From NCBI RefSeq assembly GCF_014898815.1, contig NW_026515513.1, forward strand, positions 186,001 through 250,000: a stretch of DNA of 64,000 nucleotides. Direction: 5' to 3'. Position 1 is the first letter of the stretch. The number at the start of each line of letters is the position of its first letter. This stretch comes from Panonychus citri. Its lineage: Eukaryota; Arthropoda; Arachnida; Trombidiformes; Tetranychidae. The position numbers and the translations under genes were made by a program. The notes under the pieces are model-generated. The model saw only the letters and a program-made list of their open reading frames with translations, was not told where the DNA came from and did no database searches. Below, in pieces: positions 10,050-21,263 of the stretch.

Positions 10050-11164
10050 ATGATTAAATTGTTTAGTCTGATTGTGATTTTTTCAACACAATTGAATTTT
10101 ATTAATTCAATTCCAGGTAATTAATAAACTGAACAAATTAAAATAAATCCAATTGATGATCAACTAATTGTATTTAATTTACATTAAAGTTAACCTTTCA
10201 GAGAAACAATTTAATCCATTGGAAAATCCTAATCTCTTTCTTGGTGACATAAAAATCAAATCAAAATCAACCGGTAACAAAGTAAGTTAATTGTTATGAT
10301 CAAATCAAGTAATCAACTAATGATGATCATTAATTATCGTGAAAATTTATTAATTAGCAATCACTTCAAAACGCAATTACAAACAACAATCAACTATGGA
10401 CTAACAATTTGATACCATTTGAAATTGATGACAATCTAAGTAAGTTAACTAAATCAAAACTTGAACTAAAAACAAACAATCAACTAATCATCAAATTGTT
10501 AATAATTAAGGTGATGCTTACAAATTGATTTACAATTCATTACTTTTAATTCAATCAAAAACTTGTATCCGATTTAAATATCGGACTGATGAAAGTGATT
10601 ACATCAAGTATACTTATGATGAAGGGTAAGTTGATTGTGACAATTAACTGATTGAGAAACTAATTATTAAATTAGTTGCTATTCTTATGTTGGCCGATCG
10701 GGTGGTGAACAATTAATTTCACTTGGTGATGGTTGTTGGTGCCAAGGAACAGTAATTCATGAGACTATGCATTCAATTGGTTTCTACCATGAACAGAATC
10801 GTTCAGATCGAGATGATTTTATTATCGTTAATTTGAATAACGTTATCCCAGGATTAGGGTCACAATTTATCAAATTAAGACCTGAACAGAATCGACTACT
10901 AACTGATTATGATTATGGTAAATTTTCCCTTGTCTTTCATATTTGATTATCGAATTACAATTGATTAATTTTTTTTTCTCGCTCATTCATTTGTATCATT
11001 TAGACTCATTGATGCATTACAGTGATACCGCTTTCAGTATTTCCGCTGACCTTAAAACGATGGTGCCCAAAAAACAAGGAGCGACGTTGGTTCACCAATG
11101 TTTCAAACCATTTTCACCCAAAGATATTGAGAAAATCAATAAACTTTATAATTGTACTAATTAA
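10050..11164 (+). CDS. Astacin family metalloprotease (M12A)
   Basis: Six exons: 10050-10116, 10202-10281, 10358-10439, 10511-10625, 10676-10917, 11004-11164; 248 aa. Signal peptide about 1-20, a short pro-region, then a compact catalytic domain. Zinc motif HETMHSIGFYHEQNR gives ligands His143, His147, His153 with catalytic Glu144. The Met-turn is SLMHY with Met199 and Tyr201. CxC and the other Cys fit astacin disulfides. There are no EGF, CUB or ShK domains downstream, so this is a minimal secreted endopeptidase. It follows ABCH copy 2 as the degenerate astacin follows copy 1, and two introns share position and phase between them. A role in digestion, feeding or moulting is inferred from the family only. 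Confidence 0.9.
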
Positions 11165-11703
11165 AAGTGATTAGTTGATAGAGATCATATTCTGTGAATA
11201 TAGATGGAACCACTTTCTCTGTGCTATCAACACTTATTGATAATTAGAACTTGAAAACAATCAAACTTTTATTAGAATTGAAAATAAAACGTCAACTAAT
11301 CTGATAATCACGAAGACGAGATGAAGGTCGAAGAGAAATTGAAATTATCTGAATAATATTAGAATTGAGAAGATTTTTCTTCATTTGGATGCTTAGAGTG
11401 TGGGGAAAATGAGAATCCCTACCGAATTCAGTTACATATTTTATTGATTTGATCTCTGGTGACATTGAGGAAAATTGAATCGAAAACAATTTCGACGAAA
11501 TTTTTTTCGGTATTTTCTATGAATATAAATACTCATAATGACGTTCTACTCTTAATATTGAGTAATCGTCATAATTTAATGTGATAAATAATATTGAAGT
11601 TACGAAATACAAGCAGGAAAATTTTTCATTGATTAAAAATTATTTTCAACAATTAACATTGGGAATAACAATAAGTAGGTTTAAATTGTTATTTACAATA
11701 AGA
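11165..11703. other. Convergent intergenic spacer
   Basis: Lies between the 3' ends of the astacin (+) and ABCH copy 3 (-). Nothing recognised beyond possible poly(A) signals for each gene. Confidence 0.5.
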
Positions 11704-13791
11704 TCACCATTTTCGTGCTAATATGAATGTAAATATCAAATGAATAATCATCCAAATTGTTGCGACTCCAATTCCATGATAAACTTGTGGTGTCCAAATT
11801 GAATCGCCATAAATGGTCATTCGTATCATTGAATTACCTGGGTCAAGATGTGGAATCATAATCGTTAATGGTTGCATAAAGTAGGCTATTCCTTCATAAG
11901 GCCAAGCGACACATCCAAGTAACCAAAGGAAAGCATTATAAGCGTTTATCAGTGTGACACATCCGATGATGGATTTGACATTTATCCCGATGAAACGTGA
12001 TTTACAAATACCACAGATTATCACAGAGATTGTGATTAGAGTAACGGCAAACCATGAAGTTGGACTTGGAAGATGAAGGATAAAAATAAATGATGAGAAT
12101 ATACAAATAAATGAAATGGTCAAGAAAAAAGTTGCGACAACTATTAGCGCGATCAGAAAGTGATAGGGCTTCAGCTCGAGGGCCATGAATCTCTCGTTGA
12201 CTGGTTCATTGATTTCGTGCCGGAACCATGCGGTTAGTAATAGAATCGTGAATGTTTCCACGAAAAAGAGATACAAGCGAATTAGGAAATTGAATCTTGG
12301 AGCCAGAATTTCCGATCGATCTAATGATTCGAACACTGGATAAGTGTCGAAAAATTGGTGAATTTTTGAGTTCATTCCGAAAGTTCTGGTCACATTTTTC
12401 ATAAGAGAATCGATCGCTTGGAAAAATCGACTTTGGATCGTCAGAACTTTACCAACATGAGTTGTGTCTTGGAACAATGTGATCTGACTTCGTTTAACCA
12501 AAGCTCTGTTCGGATCAGCTGGGAAAAAATTTACGATTCTTTGATCTAAATAATAGTCCCAGTTATCGGGGATCACGATGTAGGCCGATGTTGAGCCGTT
12601 TTGGACTGTTTGTCGAGCGATAATTTCATCTGGAATAAAATGAAATGTAAATTCGTCTGATGCCAAGAAATTGGTAATATTATTTAAATACTCTGAATGG
12701 TTATCATGATTAACTACACCAATAGATAATTGTTTCATTGGTAATCCATAAACATTGAATAAAGTTAAAGAACCAGTTATGGCCAGTGTATAGAAAAGGA
12801 CGAAAGGAATGACCATTAGAACTTTCCATCGAAGTAAATATCGCCACATAAGCAGAATAGTTACTGAACGAATTTCTAGTGGTTCGTTAGTCATAGAAAA
12901 AGCTTCTTCGACAGAATTAGAATTTATATCAATTCTATTAACCTTTGTATGGAATGATAATTGTTCAATTGGTCGAATCTTTGTTGATTCGAAAGAGTAA
13001 TTTTGAGCCAACAGAGATTTACTTCGCTCGCGTTTTGGCAGAGCATAGAGTCTGGTATATTCTTTGAGAATGGCCTCTTCGAGAGTTCGTGATTTTGAAA
13101 TTTCTCTGAAATTACTCGGCGAATCTTGAATTATTATCGTTCCTTTCGACATGAACCCAAACAGATCAGCTGAATTTACTTCTTCAATGTAATGAGTTGA
13201 TATAATGATCGTCGCTCCCGTCGTGTCCCTTAAGTGTTTCAAGTAGTTCCAAATCTTATGAACCAATACGATATCCGATCCAACCGTTGGTTCATCCAAA
13301 AGATAAAGTGACGGCTGATGGATCAATGTACAGGCCAAAGATATTCGTCGTTGTTGACCACCACTGAACTCACCTGATCTTTTATCAAGATCTCCAATCT
13401 CAAGTGTAGTCGTAATCTCATCAATTCGAGAATTAATCAAATCATTTGGTAGATTATTGATTCTTCCAAGGAAAGTTAATTGCTCACGAACAGTTAACTC
13501 ACTATCTAAAGCAATGTCCTGAGGCATGTAACCCACTGATGGACCAGGAACAGTTGATCCTTGTGAGCCCGGTGGTAAACCAAAGACTGAGATAACACCA
13601 TGATCGGGCTTATAAACACCCATGATACATTTTTGTAATGTTGTTTTACCACATCCAGAGGGGCCAATTAGACCGTAAATACAACCCTTTGGGATGGTCA
13701 AGTGTAAATTGGTCAATATTGGAGTTGGGTCAAGATAACTACCTAAACTTAGGGAAACACTTTGACCATAAATGGCAAAATCAGGTAACAT
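11704..13791 (-). CDS. ABC transporter, subfamily H (ABCH) half-transporter, copy 3
   Basis: Single-exon ORF. The first ATG is at 13791 (MLPDFAIYGQ), giving 695 aa; two earlier in-frame codons lack an ATG. Walker A GPSGCGKTT at 43-51, canonical-like signature FSGGQ, Walker B LYLLDE, switch His in STHYIEEV, then the membrane domain. The first about 225 codons are almost identical in DNA to the copy at 14874-16991, while the rest is clearly diverged. More distant from the + strand pair, which has FSTGQ instead. Function as for other ABCH: export across a membrane as a dimer, substrate unknown. Confidence 0.9.
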   Translation of the reverse strand: MLPDFAIYGQSVSLSLGSYLDPTPILTNLHLTIPKGCIYGLIGPSGCGKTTLQKCIMGVYKPDHGVISVFGLPPGSQGSTVPGPSVGYMPQDIALDSELTVREQLTFLGRINNLPNDLINSRIDEITTTLEIGDLDKRSGEFSGGQQRRISLACTLIHQPSLYLLDEPTVGSDIVLVHKIWNYLKHLRDTTGATIIISTHYIEEVNSADLFGFMSKGTIIIQDSPSNFREISKSRTLEEAILKEYTRLYALPKRERSKSLLAQNYSFESTKIRPIEQLSFHTKVNRIDINSNSVEEAFSMTNEPLEIRSVTILLMWRYLLRWKVLMVIPFVLFYTLAITGSLTLFNVYGLPMKQLSIGVVNHDNHSEYLNNITNFLASDEFTFHFIPDEIIARQTVQNGSTSAYIVIPDNWDYYLDQRIVNFFPADPNRALVKRSQITLFQDTTHVGKVLTIQSRFFQAIDSLMKNVTRTFGMNSKIHQFFDTYPVFESLDRSEILAPRFNFLIRLYLFFVETFTILLLTAWFRHEINEPVNERFMALELKPYHFLIALIVVATFFLTISFICIFSSFIFILHLPSPTSWFAVTLITISVIICGICKSRFIGINVKSIIGCVTLINAYNAFLWLLGCVAWPYEGIAYFMQPLTIMIPHLDPGNSMIRMTIYGDSIWTPQVYHGIGVATIWMIIHLIFTFILARKW

Positions 13792-14873
13792 TTCCAATCA
13801 CTAATACAAATTAACAATAAACCAGAATCTCACAATAATAATACAAGAAAGAACTCAGAAAATGATCAATGTCCATTGATAAACATTTTGATCAATACTT
13901 ATCATTAAATTGATGAGATTATTTCATAGATGTAATCATAGGTTGTTGATTCAAAACTTAAGTAACAATTTGATTGTGAAATTTTGATTGATTATCTAAC
14001 GTTAAATATTGGTTTAAGGTGAAATTTTCATTGGATTTTAGTTACATAATAATTTACATATCAAATCAAATAGATATTTACAATTTACCTGTTTGATTTC
14101 ATTGTAATCATACAAGTTTACCTTGAGTATTTTGGTCAACCTTTTTTCTAGTGACAAAAAAACTATCATTAAATCAACTGATTGTTCATTTAAGATTCGA
14201 GGTCAATTGGTATTGTAGTACAATTAGCGAATTAGTGTAATTAACTTAATGTTGATTTGAACGATTATCACCTAAGAGCTACAAAAGTTTAGGTTTTAAG
14301 AAACACTAATGGATTTTAAGTTTAATTGTACTTTCCTGTCAATCAGCTTAATTAGTATCACATTTGATTAACTATCTTGGTTATTGAGATTAATTTGAAT
14401 TTCATCAGGATAAGAATGAAAATATTGTATTTAAACAATACTGATGAGATTGATTGACAATTTACATGGTTGTCGATCATTTGATTACCTAGAGAAATCA
14501 AGTTAATCAAAATCCTTTGATTTGACTGATTAAGATGTTGATTGTGTTTGTTTATATTCAGAATTCAAGGTTAATGTAATTCAATGGACAAGACTTGAAG
14601 TTAATTGTGATTAGAAATCACGTTTTCACATCGATTAGCAAGCAAACTCGACTTCAAGAATTAGAAAACTTAATCAATTATTATAATGACAATTTACCAA
14701 TAATTTTATTTGATAGATAACAATATAATTAACAAATTGGAATCAATCAAAAAATTTAGTCACCATATCAAGAAGATATAAATTAAATTGTTGATTAAAC
14801 TAAGAGATGAATTGTATTTACATGATGGTGATGACGGTCAATTAAATTAAAATGAATTTCGATCATAAATAAA
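13792..14873. other. Intergenic between the two minus-strand ABCH genes
   Basis: About 1.1 kb holding the 5' flank of copy 3 and the 3' flank of copy 4. AT-rich; no gene seen. Similarity to the other copy's flank stops right at the start codon. Confidence 0.5.
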
Positions 14874-16991
14874 TTACCATTTTCGAGCAAGAACAAAAGT
14901 AACAATTAAATGAATCACTGCCCAAACGGCCCCAACTCCGATTCCGTGATATACTTGAGGCGTGAAAACGGAGTCCCCATAAACCGTCATTCGAATCAGC
15001 GAAGTACTTGGTTCTAAATGTGGCACCATCATCGTCAATGGTTGCATAAAGTAATCGAGTCCTTCGTAAGGCCATGCGACACATCCGAGTAGCCATAAGA
15101 GCGCGTTGTAAAATATGATTAAGGTCATACAGCCAATGTCCGACTTTACGTTGGACCCAAGTAAACGAGCCTTACAAATACCGCAGATTATTATGGAAGC
15201 CGTTAAAAAGGTGACTGCAGGCCACGAACTTGGATATGGAAGTTTCAATATAATCGAAAATGATAGGAACATTCCTACGAACGCTATCGTTAGAAAAACG
15301 GTGGCGACGATCATCAGTGAGGCCAAGAGTTGATAGCGTTTCAGTCCTAATGATATTAAACGTTCGTTGACAGTTTCATTTGACTCTCGAAGAAACCAGG
15401 CCGTTAATAGTAACATTGTGAACGATTCCATGAAGAAAACATATAATCGAATGATGAAATTGTACTTGGGTGCAAGTCGATCAGATTCATCGAGAGATTT
15501 GAACACAGGGTGAGACTCGAAAAATTCGTTATATTTTGAATTCAGTCCCGAATTTCGAGTTATATTTTTCATCAATGAATCAACTGCTTGGAAAAGTCGA
15601 CTTTGAATTGTTAGAACTTTACCAGCGTGAGTTGTATCTTGGAACAATTTAACTTGACTTAACTTGATTAGCGATTCGTTGGGATCGGTTGAAAATAAAC
15701 TGGTCACTCTTTGGTCCAAATAATCATCCCAATTATCAGGAACTACAATGTAGGCCGTTGTTGTACCATTTTCCGTTGCTTGACGAGCGACGATCTCATC
15801 AGGCATTAAGAGTAAATTAAAATCATCAGAACCCAAATAATTGGTAATGTTATTTAAATAGTGTGAATGGTTACCATAATTAACTACACCGATAGATAAT
15901 TGTTTCATTGGTAATCCATAGACTTGGAACATCATTAAGGAACTTGTAAAGGTCATGGTGGTGAAAACGATAAACGGAATGACCATTGAAATCCTCCAGC
16001 GAAGAAGATATCGATAAATTAATAAGATGATCGGATAATTGAAGAATGATTTAGGTTGTGATTTATATTGAGATTCCATGTTTGATTCAATCATGTCCTT
16101 TTCTTTTATTTTTTTCGGAGTCCAGAAGAAAGATAATCGCTTACGAAGACTATCAATTGATGCTCGAATTGATCTTCGACGAGCTGGAACCTCTTCAATA
16201 TACTGTTCGGGAAAGAAACTTGGTCTTCCATTTGGACGTTTAGAATATATTCGAACGTACTCTTTGAGAATGGCCTCTTCGAGGCTTCGAGTTTGAGAAA
16301 TTTGGACAAAATTACTCGGCGAATCTTGAATTATTATCGTTCCTTTCGACATGAACCCAAACAGATCAGCTGAATTTACTTCTTCAATGTAATGAGTTGA
16401 TATAATGATCGTCGCTCCCGTCGTGTCCCTTAAGTGTTTCAAATAGTTCCAAATCTTATGAACCAACACGATATCCGATCCAACCGTTGGTTCATCCAAA
16501 AGATAAAGTGACGGCTGATGGATCAATGTACAGGCCAAAGATATTCGTCGTTGTTGACCACCACTGAACTCACCTGATCTTTTATCAAGATCTCCAATCT
16601 CAAATGTAGTCGTAATCTCATCAATTCGAGAATTAATCAAATCATTTGGTAGATTATTGATTCTTCCAAGGAAAGTTAATTGCTCACGAACAGTTAACTC
16701 ACTATCTAAAGCAATGTCCTGAGGCATGTAACCCACTGATGGACCAGGAACAGTTGATCCTTGTGAGCCCGGTGGTAAACCAAAGACTGAGATAACACCA
16801 TGATCGGGCTTATAAACACCCATGATACATTTTTGTAATGTTGTTTTACCACATCCAGAGGGGCCAATTAGACCGTAAATACAACCCTTTGGGATGGTCA
16901 AGTGTAAATTGGTCAATATTGGAGTTGGGTCAAGATAACTACCTAAACTTAGGGAAACACTTTGACCATAAATGGCCAAATCAGGTAACAT
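14874..16991 (-). CDS. ABC transporter, subfamily H (ABCH) half-transporter, copy 4
   Basis: Single-exon ORF of 705 aa from ATG 16991. Walker A GPSGCGKTT at 43-51, FSGGQ signature, LYLLDE Walker B, His in STHYIEEV, then a longer basic linker (RRRSIRASIDSLRKR) and an ABC2-type membrane domain. From the ATG to about codon 228 the DNA is nearly identical to copy 3, with only a handful of differences over about 680 bp. The linker and membrane half are diverged, pointing to recent gene conversion of the ATPase half. Same strand and tandem with copy 3. Substrate unknown. Confidence 0.9.
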   Translation of the reverse strand: MLPDLAIYGQSVSLSLGSYLDPTPILTNLHLTIPKGCIYGLIGPSGCGKTTLQKCIMGVYKPDHGVISVFGLPPGSQGSTVPGPSVGYMPQDIALDSELTVREQLTFLGRINNLPNDLINSRIDEITTTFEIGDLDKRSGEFSGGQQRRISLACTLIHQPSLYLLDEPTVGSDIVLVHKIWNYLKHLRDTTGATIIISTHYIEEVNSADLFGFMSKGTIIIQDSPSNFVQISQTRSLEEAILKEYVRIYSKRPNGRPSFFPEQYIEEVPARRRSIRASIDSLRKRLSFFWTPKKIKEKDMIESNMESQYKSQPKSFFNYPIILLIYRYLLRWRISMVIPFIVFTTMTFTSSLMMFQVYGLPMKQLSIGVVNYGNHSHYLNNITNYLGSDDFNLLLMPDEIVARQATENGTTTAYIVVPDNWDDYLDQRVTSLFSTDPNESLIKLSQVKLFQDTTHAGKVLTIQSRLFQAVDSLMKNITRNSGLNSKYNEFFESHPVFKSLDESDRLAPKYNFIIRLYVFFMESFTMLLLTAWFLRESNETVNERLISLGLKRYQLLASLMIVATVFLTIAFVGMFLSFSIILKLPYPSSWPAVTFLTASIIICGICKARLLGSNVKSDIGCMTLIIFYNALLWLLGCVAWPYEGLDYFMQPLTMMVPHLEPSTSLIRMTVYGDSVFTPQVYHGIGVGAVWAVIHLIVTFVLARKW

Positions 16992-19227
16992 TTTAACGAA
17001 AGTTATTAAGGTAAATCAGTTGATGAGATTAACTTGCAAAGACGATAATAGTAATGTAACAATTAAGTTAATTATTGACAGTTACTGTTGGTTAATCGTT
17101 TAGAGAAAACTTTTTTCACCAATGTTGATTATTGAATGAAAATAATGTAACCATTGGTGTGTAAAGGTGACTTTGTAGTAATGAACAAAACTGAATCAAG
17201 TGAAGAGAAAAGTTTTTTTTTAATTAGTGATTCGAATGATTAACTTATTGATTACTTGGTATACAAAAATTAAAACTAAATGATTTCTATTCAAGGGAAA
17301 ATTATGTTTACTTTGATCTTGTTTAAGTTACTGGGGCAGAGTTAAGATCTCAACTAAATCATTGGTAACAATTAACGTAAATAGGAAGAGACTAATCAAC
17401 ATGGGAAAAACTAACAATTTAATATACAATTTGTATTAATAGTAAACAAGCGGGAAAAAACTTTCTTACGAAAGTTTTTTGGACTTGTTTGCCGGACCCG
17501 TGATTTGTTGAAATGGGAATCGTTTTTTAATCGAAAAATTCAAAACTAAATTTTTTTTTCTTTCTCACTACTCTCTTTCTCTTTCTCTCTTTTTCTCTCC
17601 TCTCTCTTTCTTTCTAGTCTCTCATCTCTTTCTCTGTCTGTTTTCTTCCTCTTTCTTTTGAAATGCGCTGTTTAGAAGCGCAACTGCATGCGTACAATAA
17701 AATCTTTGAGTCAAATTTCATGAACGGCTACTCAGATTTTTTCGTACTATTTTTCGCTACTGTAGTATTTTCCGCTCTATTTTTTGGTACCTCAACATCT
17801 CATAGAATCCTTTTATCTTGAGCACAATCTTTACCCAAAATTTGAGCTTATCTTATTCAAGTTTGTAGATAAAAAAAAATACCATAGACCCTACGGGCAA
17901 TTGACTTTCGCTTTTTCCAAATTCAAATTCGTAGTTAATTAAATATCGTTGTTGTTGTTTATTATATTTAGTATATTTGTTAGAAACAGATAAATCAACA
18001 AGATTATCGTTTAATTGCTTGAAGGTAACGGAAAATTAAAAAAAGGAAAAGTGAATTCGATTGATTGTAATTAGTGAAATTTTCTATTAATAAATGGTCA
18101 TTGGTCTTAATTATATTCTGATTAAAACTAACAGGTTACCTGCGTTCATTTATTAATCATATTGATTGTTAACTTACCTTAATTGTTGTTGTTGTTGTTG
18201 TTTATTGAATCCTCCTTTTCAATGAATAACATGTTCACCTTGATTTGTTTGTTTATTGTAAAACATTAGGAAAGTTAATTAGTTTATTTTCTTGGTTAAT
18301 TGTCGAGGTCAGTGGATAATGTTAAAGCTATTTTTAGATTAACTTAAATTAAGAGATGGTGATGACGATGACGATGATGATTATATTGTTGAGAAATAAT
18401 CATCAATGGTAACAAATTAACGTAAAAATTGACGATTTAAAGTAAAATTCTGATTGTGAATGTTAGATAATTTCACTAGAAATTAAATTGAACTTTAAAT
18501 TGTGAGTTAACTTTTGCTTGATTGCCCTGATCGTCCATGGCCATTGAGAACTTGAAATGTTAAGGGTTACAACAATTAAGTGAACAAATTGACAAACTAA
18601 ATGTTGGTTTTTTTTACACTTTGTCATTTATAAGATTATCTCATACAATTGATACTCATAATTAAGTATTGGATTGGAAATAATTTGTTGGAACTTGAGT
18701 GAAATTGATTAGTATCACAATTAACCAGCAACTGATTCAAACTGAAAATAGATTCACTTTCAAACACTACTAGTAGATATTGAGATTACCTTTAAACTTA
18801 TCAAGCTAATCTTATGTACAGTGGTTTCCCAATTATTGTGCAATAATCAAGTTTAAATGTTATTTTGATATTAAATCATTTGACCTTAAACCAAAACATG
18901 TTTCATTAAAAGGCCAAGATGAAGGTTATTTGTTTTGGTCATTGACCATTCAGGTAGTAGGCAAGTAGCCCTACGACTTTAGTACAGGCTAGTGAAAGTA
19001 TTTTTGGTTTACGTGAGTTTTTCATCATCACAATTTAATAAATTGTATTACATTTAATACAACAATTTGTTAACTTTTGATCAATCTAACAGATAGACTA
19101 ATGTTACCTTCCTGAAATTTTACCTCTAAATCCAATGGGATAAGCCAAAGATTACCATACATGTATTAATAGATAATCTAATGTATTGGGTTAGATTAAC
19201 TGTAAGCATAAAAGTTAATTGTCATCA
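16992..19227. other. Large intergenic region with a hairpin and CT-rich tract
   Basis: No gene recognised in 2.2 kb. A perfect short inverted repeat (AAAAAACTTTC, 4-base loop, complement) lies at 17455-17480. A CT-rich simple tract spans about 17555-17655. From about 17455 to 17930 base composition differs from the surroundings (more GC, few ACAATTA words), which may mark an old insertion. A GT-rich trinucleotide run is at about 18185-18205. Confidence 0.5.
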
Positions 19228-20532
19228 TCATTTTGATAAAAATCTTTCATCAATTATATAAACTGGTTTATGGTTAATTGATGATGGATATTGATTTGTT
19301 TTCCGGATTCTTTTTAATCTAATTACAATTAACTCTAATCCTTTTGGGATATGAACATTAATCGCAAATCCAAACCAAAAACCAAAGATACTACCAATCA
19401 TTATGATACAATCCAACCGGGTGATCTTTGGTTTATGGATCGTAATGATATGGGGATACGAAGAGGGCTCGATTAGGAAGTGAGTCTCATTATTTGAGGA
19501 TCTTATTGGTGCTCGTTGTTTGACAATGAACACATTGGTATCACAATCGAATTGGTTGGTTATGCGTTCACATGCTGCAACTATTTCGTCGATTTCGTCG
19601 CCGTTTCGACCAAAGAACGGTAAGAAATGTAGATCGATGTTCGCCTCAACCAAAGGTGAGATCAAAAGTTTGGAAAACTTTTTACGCGCCAACGAATTGA
19701 GACATTTGTTCAATTTTTCCGCTCGATCGGTGAATCCTTGCTCTGAATAATTAACGCACGGTGTATAAGGTGGCGGTAAATAGATTGATCGAAATCGATA
19801 AAATGAATTTATGTAAACTTTCGGGGACTTATAGACCTTTAGGTGAGCCCATTTCAGCCGACGATCGTAGGGAAGAGTATTGGGCTCAATGAAAGTCACA
19901 TGGATAAAACTGAACATTGATATGATCTGTTGATTAAGAGTAATGTGAATTAATGATTGGAAACCAGGGAAAAGTTGACTAATTGTGTGACGAACACTAA
20001 TTGGTGAGTTAATTGAACAAGATAATATTAAACAGAATCGACCATTTCGATAACATTTATGAAATCGACAGTCACTTGAACGATTAACGTTTACGTTGTG
20101 AAATGTAATCGATTCAAATAGTTCATTTGGATCATAAAGTATTCTGGTTGTCTCGTTGATTGTTAATTGTTTGCTAATTAAATCATGGTAAATGTATTTT
20201 GTCAATCTCTCGCGAGTTGTAGGGTTATCATCAAATTTTAACAATTTACTCTCAAGTAGCGTTGAAATTGATTGGTTAATTGAACGAGATGAAATATCGA
20301 ACTGTGGATATAAACTAATTGCTTTCGTTTTGTTGATTAATTTAAATAAATCAAAGCAGAAAACAATATCAGGTAATATTGTGGTCTCAGGTAAATAGTA
20401 ATTAACTAGTGTAGTAAATTTGTAGCTCAGGTAAAGATTGAAAACATAATTAACTTGAATTAAAGAGCCAATTCCACAAGAGATGAAGATAATTGTGTAA
20501 AAATTGAACAATTTAAAGTTTAGAAATTTCAT
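19228..20532 (-). CDS. Divergent DEG/ENaC (amiloride-sensitive sodium channel) family subunit
   Basis: Intronless 434-aa ORF. One membrane segment at about 11-35 is followed by LPDIVFCFDLF, matching the LPxxxxC stretch after TM1 in degenerins/pickpocket channels. A large Cys-containing extracellular part includes LPPPYTPCVNYSEQGF, like the family LPPPYxxxCxDY segment. A second membrane segment lies at about 372-395 (GSIFGFWFGFAINVHI), near the C-terminus. Two membrane segments with a long ectodomain is the family topology. The pore region reads GFA where family members usually have the GxS selectivity filter, and there are fewer Cys than usual. It could be a non-conducting or modulatory subunit. 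Likely one of an expanded mite subgroup; ligand unknown. Confidence 0.7.
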   Translation of the reverse strand: MKFLNFKLFNFYTIIFISCGIGSLIQVNYVFNLYLSYKFTTLVNYYLPETTILPDIVFCFDLFKLINKTKAISLYPQFDISSRSINQSISTLLESKLLKFDDNPTTRERLTKYIYHDLISKQLTINETTRILYDPNELFESITFHNVNVNRSSDCRFHKCYRNGRFCLILSCSINSPISVRHTISQLFPGFQSLIHITLNQQIISMFSFIHVTFIEPNTLPYDRRLKWAHLKVYKSPKVYINSFYRFRSIYLPPPYTPCVNYSEQGFTDRAEKLNKCLNSLARKKFSKLLISPLVEANIDLHFLPFFGRNGDEIDEIVAACERITNQFDCDTNVFIVKQRAPIRSSNNETHFLIEPSSYPHIITIHKPKITRLDCIIMIGSIFGFWFGFAINVHIPKGLELIVIRLKRIRKTNQYPSSINHKPVYIIDERFLSK

Positions 20533-21263
20533 TTTTGTAATTACAATTAAATCGTAAGCTGATTAACTTGATTAACACTCGATAATTTTGCTCCAATTGA
20601 TTTACTTACCTGGTTAATCAATATGTTATGTTGATGATTGATTAGCAGCATTTTATTATTCATCATAAATTGTTAATCTAATTGTTACTTTTTCTTTGTC
20701 AAATTGTAATTTGGTTACTTGATTACTTGCTAATTTTTAATCATTTTGAAAAGTAATTGATTGATTTTTATGCAGCCTTACAAAATTAGTTGATACAATT
20801 AGTTATTAATCTGTATTGTCAACTATAAGTTAATTCATGATCAGAATCTAATTTACATTGACCGTTATTAGTTAATTGGTCTAGTTAATTCATTGTTGTG
20901 ATTTAACCTTAATCATTTGTTATTGTTGATAAAAATTGTTGATTAGTAAAAAAATGTTGAAAGTTTCGATACAATTAATAAATGAATTCATGATTAAATT
21001 TGATTGCAATGAACAATAAGAATGGTTTAAACAATAACTTTAATTGTTGGTAACTATTAATTTGGTCAGTTGAATATCAATTAATTAGTTTGTCATGTTT
21101 TACTTTTCTTATTTCAGTTTGTATTTTATTTAGTTGAGTTTCTGATTAAATTGTTGTACAGTAATTAACCAAAAATTCAACTTAAATTGCTTGTTAATTT
21201 CATTGGAATCATTTGATTTTTAATTTGGTTCAAAGTTTTTCTCAGGTTAAATTGTTTCTAATT
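20533..21263. other. Divergent promoter region, channel gene and glycine-rich gene
   Basis: 730 bp between two divergently transcribed genes. AT-rich; no clear TATA box or other motif identified. Confidence 0.4.

Noticed and set aside
13792..13797. Two extra N-terminal codons for ABCH copy 3
   Set aside because: The frame is open but starts TTG; the first ATG is at 13791, matching the start of copy 4.
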